From assembly GCA_021151665.1 (NCBI GenBank), contig JAGKWW010000069.1, forward strand, positions 1-12,283: a DNA stretch of 12,283 bases. The letters run 5' to 3'. The position numbers and the translations under genes are program-made. The notes beneath the pieces were generated by a model. The model was not told the origin of the DNA and made no database searches. It worked only from the letters and a program-made list of their open reading frames with translations. Source of the stretch: Flavobacteriaceae bacterium. Lineage in GTDB: Bacteria > Bacteroidota > Bacteroidia > Flavobacteriales > Flavobacteriaceae. This document shows positions 5,343 to 12,283 of this stretch, piece after piece (position 1 is the first letter of the stretch; every line of letters begins with the position of its first letter).

Positions 5343-6575
5343 ATGAAAAAACAATGTTCTTTCCTTGTTGTACTATTGCTGTGTGCTGTGGCGGCTGCAG
5401 GGCAATCGTATAAAAAGATCGCCGTTACATCCGGTGCCTCTATTATCGACGGAAACGGAAAATCTATTATTCTTAAAGGCACTAATCTTGGCAACTGGCT
5501 CGTTCCAGAAGGTTACATGTTTAAAACCGGCAATGCAAGTTCGTCGCGTAAGATCGATGAACTGCTTAACGAACTCATCGGCCCCGATAGTACGGCCGCA
5601 TTCTGGAACAGGTACCTCGACCGCTACATCACCTATGATGATATTAAATACCTGAAGCGCATCGGCTGCAACCATGTGCGCGTACCTTTTCACTATAAGA
5701 TGTTTACGCAGGATATGTATATGGGCGCGCGCAATGCCGGATTCAAATATCTTGACAGGGTAGTAGAGTGGTGCCGTAAAGAAAATCTCTACGTATTGCT
5801 TGATATGCACTGTGCGCCCGGTGGGCAAACCGGCGACAACATCGATGATAGTTACGGCTATCCGTGGCTTTTTTTCAGCAAAGGCAGCCAGGATGAAACA
5901 GCCGAAATCTGGAAGGAGATCGCGAAGCATTATAAAAATGATCCGATAATTTTAGGGTACGACCTGATTAACGAACCGTTGCCGCATTATTTTACCGGCG
6001 AGATAAAGGACTACAATGCGAGGCTGCTCACTTTTTATGAACGTTTGGTAAAAGACATCCGCAGCATCGATAAAAAACATATTATTTTCTTGAGCGGCTC
6101 CGTGTGGGGCGGAGATTTCGGTGTTTTTACAAAATTGCCTGATAGCAATGTAGTTTATGAATTCCACAAATACTGGTTTGATGTGAATCAGGAAGCTGTG
6201 CAGCGCTACCTTGATTTTAGCGCGTTGCACAAAGTTGCTGTCTACATTGGGGAAACCGGGGAGAACACAGATGAATGGGTGCGCGATTTTAGGTTGCTAC
6301 TGGATAAGAACGCCATTCACTGGTGCTTTTGGCCGTACAAGAAAATGGATAACACAAAAGGTATTATGAACTTCAGCCAGCCCGACGATTATCCGTTAAT
6401 TACAAAGTATGCAGATAGCGACCGCAGCAACTTTGCCGGGATAAGAAAGAACATGCCAGACAGGCTAAAAGTGCAAAAAGCACTTATTGGTTTCCTGGAA
6501 AATTGCCATTATAAACACAATTTTCAAAATGAAGGTTATATCCAGGGACTGGGCTTTGCCCTTGAAAAGCGTTAG
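5343..6575 (+). CDS. Glycoside hydrolase family 5 (cellulase-superfamily) exported enzyme
   Basis: A 410-residue protein starting at the ATG at 5343 (MKKQCSFLVVLLLCAVAAAGQS), a type I signal peptide probably cleaved near AAAG/QS. An in-frame TTG at 5286 is rejected because it would bury the signal peptide. The GH5 TIM-barrel motifs appear in order: LKGTNLGNWLVPEG, HVRVPFHY, LLDMHCAPGGQTG, acid/base Glu211 in LINEPLP, YEFHKYW, nucleophile Glu304 in YIGETGEN, and the aromatic HWCFWPYK. The GTNLGNWL opening recalls the GH5 group with exo-beta-1,3-glucanases, but I would not name a substrate. No type IX secretion C-terminal domain is visible, so a periplasmic location is likely. It has its own promoter but could also be read with the two preceding genes. 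Its TAG overlaps the stop of the convergent DUF4159 gene. Confidence 0.92.
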   Translation: MKKQCSFLVVLLLCAVAAAGQSYKKIAVTSGASIIDGNGKSIILKGTNLGNWLVPEGYMFKTGNASSSRKIDELLNELIGPDSTAAFWNRYLDRYITYDDIKYLKRIGCNHVRVPFHYKMFTQDMYMGARNAGFKYLDRVVEWCRKENLYVLLDMHCAPGGQTGDNIDDSYGYPWLFFSKGSQDETAEIWKEIAKHYKNDPIILGYDLINEPLPHYFTGEIKDYNARLLTFYERLVKDIRSIDKKHIIFLSGSVWGGDFGVFTKLPDSNVVYEFHKYWFDVNQEAVQRYLDFSALHKVAVYIGETGENTDEWVRDFRLLLDKNAIHWCFWPYKKMDNTKGIMNFSQPDDYPLITKYADSDRSNFAGIRKNMPDRLKVQKALIGFLENCHYKHNFQNEGYIQGLGFALEKR

Positions 6576-7210
6576 TATTTAAAGGCGTAATTGACAATAT
6601 TCGCGCCCATCTTTAATGCCTTTTCGCGAACCTCGCGCGGGTCATTATGCACTTCCTGGTCTTCCCATCCATCGCCAAGGTCGGTCTCAACAGTATAGAG
6701 CAACACCAGTCTTCCTTCCAGAAAAATTCCGAACGCCTGCGGGGCTTTGTTGTCATGCTCGTGTATCTTGGGCAAGCCGTTAGGGAAGGGGAAAGGCCCT
6801 TTAAAGATTTCATGTGTTACCGGCACGGGTATCAGCTCCTTGTCCGGAAATATCTTTTTGATCTCTTTACGGATGTACTGGTCCATGCCGTAGTTATCGT
6901 CAATATGCAAAAAGCCTCCTGACGACAAGTAGTTCCGCAGGTTAGTTACATCATTTTCGCTGAACACCACATTGCCATGCCCCGTCATGTGCACAAACGG
7001 GTACGAGAAAAGGTCGGGGCTTCCTGCATCCACAGTAGCGGTACGGGTATTGAGCTTTGTATTGATATTCTGGTTACAAAATTTTGCAAGGTTGGGCAGC
7101 GAGGTAGGGTTGCCATACCAGTCGCCACCGCCTGAATATTTAAGCACGGCTATTTCCTGCGCCGAAACAATAGCCGGGATCGTCAGTAATATGTAGAGCA
7201 ATTTTTTCAT
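6572..7210 (-). CDS. DUF4159 domain protein, exported
   Basis: A 212-residue protein from the ATG at 7210 (MKKLLYILLTIPAIVSAQ), with a signal peptide probably cleaved at VSA/QE. A TTG seven codons upstream overlaps the -7 box and is rejected. The mature protein matches the DUF4159 pattern: IAVLKYSGGGDWYGNP, PFVHMTGHGNV (about 72-81), a glycine-rich turn SSGGFLHIDDNYG (96-108), and EDQEVHNDP near the end. The fold is likely Rossmann-like, similar to the flavodoxin or amidotransferase class, with no catalytic residues I can assign. Longer Bacteroidota relatives are found with MoxR/BatA-type clusters, but none is present here. It is convergent with GH5 and divergent from GH31. Its function is unknown and a link to glycan use is only positional. 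Confidence 0.88.
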   Translation of the reverse strand: MKKLLYILLTIPAIVSAQEIAVLKYSGGGDWYGNPTSLPNLAKFCNQNINTKLNTRTATVDAGSPDLFSYPFVHMTGHGNVVFSENDVTNLRNYLSSGGFLHIDDNYGMDQYIRKEIKKIFPDKELIPVPVTHEIFKGPFPFPNGLPKIHEHDNKAPQAFGIFLEGRLVLLYTVETDLGDGWEDQEVHNDPREVREKALKMGANIVNYAFKY

Positions 7211-7228
7211 AAAGTAAAGCGTCTTTTC

Positions 7229-7236
7229 CAAACGTA
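7229..7236 (-). promoter_or_regulatory. -7 box (TACGTTTG) for the DUF4159 gene
   Basis: On the minus strand TACGTTTG matches TAnnTTTG exactly and ends 18 bases before the ATG at 7210. This is a natural short leader and supports the chosen start. The nearest upstream TTG is about 29 bases away, beyond normal spacing. Confidence 0.5.
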
Positions 7237-7327
7237 AATATAGGTAAAAGCTTTGTAGGCGGTAACAAGATATTGACGTGGATTATTGTTGCCGAGTTAT
7301 TAACACGCCAACGTTTTCGTTAGATGG

Positions 7328-7362
7328 TTGTCAGATAAGATATTAAAAATCTGCTATTTTAG
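7328..7362 (+). promoter_or_regulatory. Candidate promoter for the GH31 gene
   Basis: TTG at 7328-7330 and TATTTTAG at 7355-7362 are 24 bases apart. The -7 box has one mismatch to TAnnTTTG and lies 29 bases before the ATG at 7392. Both position and pairing are near, but not at, consensus. Confidence 0.3.
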
Positions 7363-7391
7363 CAAATTGAACTAAACGTAACACCAATACG

Positions 7392-9785
7392 ATGATCGTA
7401 AACACCGAACTCGAATACAAAGGCGACCTTTATCCCTCGAAAATCATAAATCATAAAAAAGAAGTTGACAGCGTTCTTTTCTATACCGATAACGATGTAA
7501 TATTAAAGCTTACAGTTCTGCGCGACAGCCTTTTGCGCTTTCGCTACACAACTAAGGGTTATTTTAGTGCCGACTTTTCGTATGCGATTGACGAGAACCA
7601 TTCGCGTGGTTTCAATAAGTTCGAGGTTTCTGAGTCTGAAGAGCTTTTCATTGTAAGGACCAGTAAACTCGAAGTGCACATTGGTAAGAGTGACCTGCGA
7701 ACGGGCATTTATGATGTTGCCGGAAATCCTTTGCTTGAAGATGAGCTCGGTTTCCACTGGGAGGAAAGCTATGAGTTTGGGGGTAACATTGTTAAGATGA
7801 GTAAGGTCTCTAAAGACGGCGAGAGCTTCTATGGCATGGGCGATAAAGCCACGCACCTCAATCTGAAGGGGCGCAGGCTCGAAAACTGGGCAACCGACCA
7901 GTATGCTTTTCAGAAAGAGCAAGAGCCACTTTATAAGGCCGTACCTTTTTACATCGGGCTTAGTGACAATGTATCGTATGGTGTATTCTTTGATAACACA
8001 TTCCGCAGCTTTTTTGATTTTTGCCAGGAGCGACGAAATGTAACCAGCTTCTGGGCAGATGGGGGCGAGATGAACTATTACTTTTTCTACGGCCCGGCAA
8101 TGCAGGATGTAGTTACATCGTATACCCACCTTACCGGCAAACCCGAACTCCCGCCGCTTTGGGCGCTGGGTTATCATCAATGCAAATGGAGCTATTATCC
8201 GGAAAGCAAGGTGAAAGAGGTTGCTTCCAAGTTCAGGGAGCTTCGAATACCTTGTGACGCCATTTACCTCGACATCGACTATATGGAGGGTTTCCGGTGC
8301 TTCACATGGAGCAAAGAATATTTTCCCGACCCGAAGCGAATGGTGGCAGAGCTTGCCGAAGATGGATTCAAAACCATTGTGATCATTGATCCGGGAATCA
8401 AAATAGATAAAGAATATTCCGTATATAACGAGGCGGTAGCCAAAGATTACTTCTGCAAGCGCGCCGACGGGCCTTATATGAAAGGTAAGGTTTGGCCTGG
8501 TGAGTGCAATTTCCCTGATTTCACAAACCCTGAAGTGCGCGAATGGTGGGCCGGCCTCTTTAACGAGCTGGTTGCAGAGATAGGTGTGAAAGGTGTTTGG
8601 AATGATATGAATGAACCTGCCGTAATGGAAGTGCCTACAAAAACGTTTCCGTTGGACGTGAGGCATGATTATGACGGGCATCCGTGCAGCCACCGCAAAG
8701 CGCACAACATATACGGCACGCAAATGGCGCGTGCTACATACGAGGGCGTAAAGCGTTTTGCTTATCCTAAGCGGCCGTTCATTATTACACGATCTGCATA
8801 TTCGGGAGCGCAACGCTACACTTCCTCATGGACAGGCGACAATGTAGCTACCTGGGAGCATCTCTGGATAGCCAATGTACAGGTGCAGCGTATGAGCCTT
8901 AGCGGTATGGGCTTTACCGGCAGCGACATAGGCGGTTTTGCCGAACAGCCTACAGGTGAACTCTACGCGCGCTGGATACAGCTTGGGGTATTTCATCCTT
9001 TCTGCCGAACGCATTCCTCGGGCCATCATGGCAATCAGGAGCCATGGGCGTTTGATGAAGAGGTACTGAATGTAACGCGTAAATTTATAGAGCTGCGCTA
9101 CCAGCTGCTGCCTTACCTGTATACCATGTTCTGGCAATATATTGAGGAAGGCATCCCGATGCTGAAGCCATTGGTTTATTTTGATCAGGAAGATACGCAG
9201 ACGCATTATCGTACCGATGAGTTTATCTTTGGCAACCACATACTGGTATGCCCAATACTTGAGCCTAATGCAGTAGGGCGAAGGATGTATATACCGCGTG
9301 GAAACTGGTACAATTACTGGAACAACGAGCCGGTACAGGGCGGACGCGAAACCTGGATAGACGTTGCTTTCGACCAGATTCCGTTGTTTGTTAAAGCAGG
9401 TGCTGTAGTGCCAAAATATCCGGTGCAGCAATATGTGGGCGAACTTGAAATTGAGGAGCTCAAACTGGATGTATATTATAAGAATGGAAAAGAAACCTCG
9501 CAGGTTTTTGAAGATGCGCAGGATGGTTACGATTATCGGAAAGGGCGATACAGCCTTAGCACATTTACCGTAGATGGTAAGGAAAAAGACCTGGTGGTGC
9601 GCCAGCACAAAGAAGGCAAGTTCGAAACTCCCTACAGCAAATTTGCCATCAGTATTGTTGGCCTTCCGTTTGATATTACCGGAATCGAGATAGACAATGA
9701 GCTAATCGCCCCGGAGCATCTTTATTTTGACGGAAGACTGCTAATCGACAAGAACTTTTCGGAACTGCATATCAAGGGCGAATAA
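7392..9785 (+). CDS. Glycoside hydrolase family 31 alpha-glucosidase, cytoplasmic
   Basis: A 797-residue protein with no signal peptide (MIVNTELEYKGDLYPSK), so it probably acts in the cytoplasm on imported oligosaccharides, releasing alpha-linked glucose (or xylose in some members). An N-terminal beta-sandwich (about 40-230) contains GESFYGMGDKATHLNLKG. The catalytic barrel (about 250-590) has WALGYHQCKWSYYPESKV, YLDIDYMEGF, nucleophile Asp405 in WNDMNEPAVM, acid/base Asp483 in SWTGDNVATWEHL, GFTGSDIGGFAEQPTGEL, and HPFCRTHS. C-terminal beta domains follow (about 600-790, MYIPRGNWYNYWN, FVKAGAVVPKYP). Length and motifs are complete. It stands alone on the plus strand, divergent from DUF4159. 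No amylase, glucokinase or Sus genes are adjacent. Alpha-glucosidase is the best call; alpha-xylosidase is possible. Confidence 0.95.
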   Translation: MIVNTELEYKGDLYPSKIINHKKEVDSVLFYTDNDVILKLTVLRDSLLRFRYTTKGYFSADFSYAIDENHSRGFNKFEVSESEELFIVRTSKLEVHIGKSDLRTGIYDVAGNPLLEDELGFHWEESYEFGGNIVKMSKVSKDGESFYGMGDKATHLNLKGRRLENWATDQYAFQKEQEPLYKAVPFYIGLSDNVSYGVFFDNTFRSFFDFCQERRNVTSFWADGGEMNYYFFYGPAMQDVVTSYTHLTGKPELPPLWALGYHQCKWSYYPESKVKEVASKFRELRIPCDAIYLDIDYMEGFRCFTWSKEYFPDPKRMVAELAEDGFKTIVIIDPGIKIDKEYSVYNEAVAKDYFCKRADGPYMKGKVWPGECNFPDFTNPEVREWWAGLFNELVAEIGVKGVWNDMNEPAVMEVPTKTFPLDVRHDYDGHPCSHRKAHNIYGTQMARATYEGVKRFAYPKRPFIITRSAYSGAQRYTSSWTGDNVATWEHLWIANVQVQRMSLSGMGFTGSDIGGFAEQPTGELYARWIQLGVFHPFCRTHSSGHHGNQEPWAFDEEVLNVTRKFIELRYQLLPYLYTMFWQYIEEGIPMLKPLVYFDQEDTQTHYRTDEFIFGNHILVCPILEPNAVGRRMYIPRGNWYNYWNNEPVQGGRETWIDVAFDQIPLFVKAGAVVPKYPVQQYVGELEIEELKLDVYYKNGKETSQVFEDAQDGYDYRKGRYSLSTFTVDGKEKDLVVRQHKEGKFETPYSKFAISIVGLPFDITGIEIDNELIAPEHLYFDGRLLIDKNFSELHIKGE

Positions 9786-9858
9786 ATTTATTGCGCTAAT
9801 TCACAATAATTTAACGGCAGGGCTGTTTTTTTCTGAAATCGTTATGAAAGGTATTTAC

Positions 9859-9866
9859 TACATTTG
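9859..9866 (+). promoter_or_regulatory. -7 box (TACATTTG) for the M48 protease gene
   Basis: TACATTTG is an exact TAnnTTTG match located 22 bases before the ATG at 9889, in the 103-base gap after the GH31 gene. No -33 TTG was found at the usual spacing. Confidence 0.55.
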
Positions 9867-9888
9867 AGTAAACTTAACAACCTGACGT

Positions 9889-10701
9889 ATGAAAAAAAGC
9901 ATCTTTGCCGTTTCAGCTATTATATTTACTTTGGTATGCGCATGTTCCACCAATCCGTTTACAGGAAAAAAGAACTTCAACTTCGTTTCCAATAGTGAAA
10001 TTTTTCCCACCGCGTTTCAGCAGTACAATCAGTTTCTGGGAGAAAACAAGGTTATAAAAGGCACTTCCTCGGCCAATATGGTGGTAAGTGTGGGATCTAA
10101 AATTCGCAACGCTGCCGAAAAATATCTAAACGCTAATGGCTATAAAGGGTATCTTGATGGCTACCAGTGGGAGTACAATCTCGTAGAGTCCAAAGATGTA
10201 AACGCATGGTGTATGCCCGGCGGAAAAATCGTGGTTTATACAGGTATCCTTCCGATAACTAAAGATGAAGCAGGCCTTGCAACGGTACTCGGGCATGAGG
10301 TTGCTCACGCGCTTGCCAACCATGGTGCGCAGCGTATGAGCCGCGAAACAGTAGCCCAACTCGGCGCTGTGGGTGTAGCGGCAGCCACATCAACTAAAAG
10401 TGCACAAGCCCAGCAAATATGGCAGCAGGCATACGGCGTTACCACACAGGTAGGCGCTATATTGCCTTTTAGCCGTAGCCAGGAGAGTGAAGCTGATGAT
10501 ATAGGGCTTACATTGATGGCTATTGCCGGCTATAACCCCGACAGGGCGCTTGATTTCTGGAAGCGTATGGCAGCTGCGGGAGGGCAAACCCCACCTGAAT
10601 TCCTTAGTACGCACCCGTCTAACTCTACCCGTATCAGCAACATCCAGCAGCACATTGCTACGGCGAAGGCAGAAGCGGCTAAGTTTGGTGTAAAATATTA
10701 A
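9889..10701 (+). CDS. M48 family metalloprotease lipoprotein (LoiP/Oma1-like)
   Basis: A 270-residue protein from the ATG at 9889 (MKKSIFAVSAIIFTLVCACSTNPFTGKK). A lipoprotein signal peptide ends at VCAC, with Cys19 the likely lipidated residue. The residues after it (STNPFTGK) lack an acidic export cluster, so it should face the periplasm. The zinc site is intact: HEVAH with His136, Glu137 and His140 in VLGHEVAHALANH, and the third ligand Glu199 in ESEADDIG. STHPSNSTRI near the C-terminus is typical of the family. Size and layout match single-domain M48 lipoproteins such as E. coli LoiP (YggG), which help with envelope protein quality control. It has its own -7 box and ends at a hairpin shared with the convergent lon gene. 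The substrate is unknown. Confidence 0.93.
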   Translation: MKKSIFAVSAIIFTLVCACSTNPFTGKKNFNFVSNSEIFPTAFQQYNQFLGENKVIKGTSSANMVVSVGSKIRNAAEKYLNANGYKGYLDGYQWEYNLVESKDVNAWCMPGGKIVVYTGILPITKDEAGLATVLGHEVAHALANHGAQRMSRETVAQLGAVGVAAATSTKSAQAQQIWQQAYGVTTQVGAILPFSRSQESEADDIGLTLMAIAGYNPDRALDFWKRMAAAGGQTPPEFLSTHPSNSTRISNIQQHIATAKAEAAKFGVKY

Positions 10702-10725
10702 TTATTACTTCCGTGATATGAAAAC

Positions 10726-10753
10726 GGCTCCCGATTGGGAGCCATTTTTTTTT
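10726..10753. terminator. Bidirectional terminator between the M48 protease and lon
   Basis: GGCTCCC (10726-10732) pairs perfectly with GGGAGCC (10737-10743) around a GATT loop. On the plus strand nine T residues follow (10745-10753), ideal for the M48 gene. On the minus strand the stem is followed by GTTTT, weaker but usable for lon, whose TAA (10754-10752) lies inside the T run. Confidence 0.85.
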
Positions 10754-12283
10754 ATAGTGTTTTCGCGTTCTTCACTTTTTGGTCGGTGATGGCATGTTTT
10801 ATAACATCGCCCATCTCGCGAACGTAGTGGAAGGTAAGCCCTTCAACATATTCCGGTTTTATCTCCTCAATATCGCGGCGGTTCTCTTCGCACAAAATGA
10901 TCTCCTTAATGTTGGCACGCTTGGCAGCTAATATTTTCTCTTTTATCCCCCCAACCGGCAATACGCGTCCGCGAAGCGTTATCTCGCCAGTCATCGCAAG
11001 GTGCTTTTTCACACGTCTTTGTGTGAAGGTAGATACCAGCGATGTAAGCATGGCAACTCCCGCACTCGGCCCGTCTTTCGGTGTGGCCCCTTCGGGAACG
11101 TGGATGTGTATATTGTAATTCGGGATAACCTCCGGGCTTATGCCAAGCGATTCGGCATTGGCCTTAATATATTCCAAAGCTATCGTGGCCGACTCCTTCA
11201 TTACCGTACCGAGGTTTCCTGTCATGGTCATGTGCCCTTTCCCTTTAGACAGTATCGATTCAATAAACAATATATCTCCGCCAACACTGGTCCAGGCAAG
11301 GCCTGTTACTACGCCGGCAACGTCGTTATTTTCATATTTATCGCGTTCCATCTTCGGGGCGCCGAGTACTTTAATAATGTCCTCGTCGGTAACTTTCGGA
11401 TTATATTCTTCCTCCATCGCGATGGATTTGGCTACGTTACGTACCATTTTAGCTATCTGCTTTTCCAGTCCGCGTACACCCGATTCACGGGTATAGCCCG
11501 TTACGATTCTTTCAAGTTGCTTGCGTCCAATAGTAATATCCTTCGGTTTTAGCCCGTGCTCTTTTATCTGCTTAGGTACAAGGTGCTTTTTGGCGATCTC
11601 TACTTTCTCCTCAATTGTATAACCGGTCATGTTGATCACCTCCATACGGTCGCGAAGGGCAGGCTGTATGGTGCTCATATTGTTGGATGTGGCGATGAAC
11701 ATTACTTTGCTCAGGTCGAACCCAAGCTCAAGGAAGTTATCATAGAACTCGGAATTCTGCTCCGGGTCCAAAACTTCAAGCAGGGCAGAGGATGGGTCGC
11801 CGGTATTAGTAACCGAAAGCTTATCGATCTCATCCAGAACAAACACAGGGTTTGATGTACCCGCCTTCTTCAGGCTTTGGATGATACGGCCCGGCATGGC
11901 GCCGATGTATGTTTTACGATGTCCCCGGATCTCGGCCTCATCGCGAAGTCCGCCGAGCGAAATACGAATGTATTCTCGGCCCAGCGCTTCGGCAACAGAT
12001 TTTCCGATCGATGTTTTACCTACGCCCGGAGGCCCATAGAGACAAAGAATCGGCGATTTCATATCGTTACGCAATTTTAAAACGGCGAGGTATTCTATGA
12101 TGCGTTTCTTTACATCATCCAGCCCGTAATGGTCGCGGTGCAATATTTTTTCAGCCCGTTTCAGGTCGAAGTTGTCTTTAGAATATTCGTTCCACGGCAG
12201 CTCAAGCATCAGTTCGAGGTAATTTCTTTGCGTGGCATATTCGGCTACCTGAGGGTTCATACGCTGCAGCTTGGCCAGCTCTT
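10752..12283 (-). CDS. lon: Lon protease (endopeptidase La), C-terminal part; 5' end beyond right edge
   Basis: About 509 residues of the ATP-dependent cytoplasmic protease Lon, from ELAKLQRMNPQVAEYATQRNYLELMLELPWNEY to the stop at 10752. The AAA+ module is complete: Walker A GPPGVGKTS, Walker B VFVLDEIDKL, ISLGGLRDEAEIRGHRKTYIGAMPG, and a sensor-1 region FIATSNNMSTI. The Lon protease domain follows, with catalytic Ser in PKDGPSAG (codon 11066-11064) and catalytic Lys in GGIKEK (codon 10943-10941). The frame is open to the window edge, so the ATG at 12260 is an internal Met and not the start. The missing part should be roughly the first 300 residues (LON substrate-binding domain and coiled coil). 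Lon degrades misfolded and short-lived regulatory proteins. It is convergent with the M48 protease gene. Confidence 0.97.
   Translation of the reverse strand, partial: ELAKLQRMNPQVAEYATQRNYLELMLELPWNEYSKDNFDLKRAEKILHRDHYGLDDVKKRIIEYLAVLKLRNDMKSPILCLYGPPGVGKTSIGKSVAEALGREYIRISLGGLRDEAEIRGHRKTYIGAMPGRIIQSLKKAGTSNPVFVLDEIDKLSVTNTGDPSSALLEVLDPEQNSEFYDNFLELGFDLSKVMFIATSNNMSTIQPALRDRMEVINMTGYTIEEKVEIAKKHLVPKQIKEHGLKPKDITIGRKQLERIVTGYTRESGVRGLEKQIAKMVRNVAKSIAMEEEYNPKVTDEDIIKVLGAPKMERDKYENNDVAGVVTGLAWTSVGGDILFIESILSKGKGHMTMTGNLGTVMKESATIALEYIKANAESLGISPEVIPNYNIHIHVPEGATPKDGPSAGVAMLTSLVSTFTQRRVKKHLAMTGEITLRGRVLPVGGIKEKILAAKRANIKEIILCEENRRDIEEIKPEYVEGLTFHYVREMGDVIKHAITDQKVKNAKTL

Noticed and set aside
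7503..8813. Long minus-strand open frame (436 codons) opposite the GH31 gene
   Set aside because: It lies wholly antisense to a GH31 gene with intact catalytic motifs, and its translation is Cys/Arg/Ile-rich without recognisable domains. It is a shadow of codon usage on the other strand.
9811..9832. Possible terminator after GH31 (CAG-GG-CTG followed by T run)
   Set aside because: Only three good pairs with a two-base loop can form. The stem is too short to fold, even though a T run follows.
12258..12260. ATG as the start of a shortened Lon
   Set aside because: The frame continues open to the edge with family-like sequence (ELAKLQR before MNPQVAEY), so this is an internal methionine of a gene cut by the window.

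Overview
The window looks like a chromosomal stretch from a Bacteroidota bacterium, most likely a Flavobacteriaceae member of moderately high GC for that family. The evidence is the protein set (SnoaL-like protein, biosynthetic thiolase, SH3-NlpC/P60 hydrolase, DUF4159 protein, LoiP-like M48 lipoprotein, Lon). Shine-Dalgarno sequences are absent, and the Bacteroidota -7 promoter motif TAnnTTTG recurs upstream of several genes. No rRNA, tRNA, CRISPR array, transposase or phage gene was seen.

Layout. Positions 1-266 (minus strand) hold an N-terminal piece of murD that runs off the left edge. It has lost its first ~20 codons at a junction that forms a terminator-like hairpin. Next come a small SnoaL/NTF2-like gene (386-736, +) and a convergent small hypothetical gene (about 1181-903, -), with a shared terminator between them. 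A complete thiolase follows (1383-2561, +) with a strong terminator, then an SH3-NlpC/P60 cell-wall hydrolase (2714-3475, +). The 280-bp gap after it is filled by a structured REP-like element and a degenerate 7-bp tandem repeat.

The middle is a carbohydrate-flavoured group. It contains a lipoprotein alpha/beta hydrolase with a probable surface-export signal (3758-4603), a membrane protein with a Cys/His-rich N-terminal domain and a carboxypeptidase-regulatory-like C-terminal domain (4622-5305), and an exported GH5 glycosidase (5343-6575). A convergent DUF4159 protein (7210-6572, -) overlaps the GH5 stop codon, and a cytoplasmic GH31 alpha-glucosidase (7392-9785) follows. The three enzymes would sit at the cell surface, in the periplasm and in the cytoplasm, which would suit stepwise glycan breakdown. 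There is no SusC/SusD pair or dedicated regulator, so this is not a canonical polysaccharide utilization locus, and a joint substrate is only inferred.

The right end holds two protein quality-control proteases in convergent orientation: an M48 lipoprotein metalloprotease (9889-10701, +) and the C-terminal ~509 residues of Lon (12283-10752, -, N-terminus beyond the right edge). A bidirectional hairpin separates them.

I do not see a clearly new multi-gene system. The points most worth a second look are the truncated murD junction, the REP-like plus heptamer repeat block, the Cys/His plus carboxypeptidase-regulatory membrane protein with a -7 box almost touching its ATG, and an open frame that continues after the stop of the small minus-strand gene.
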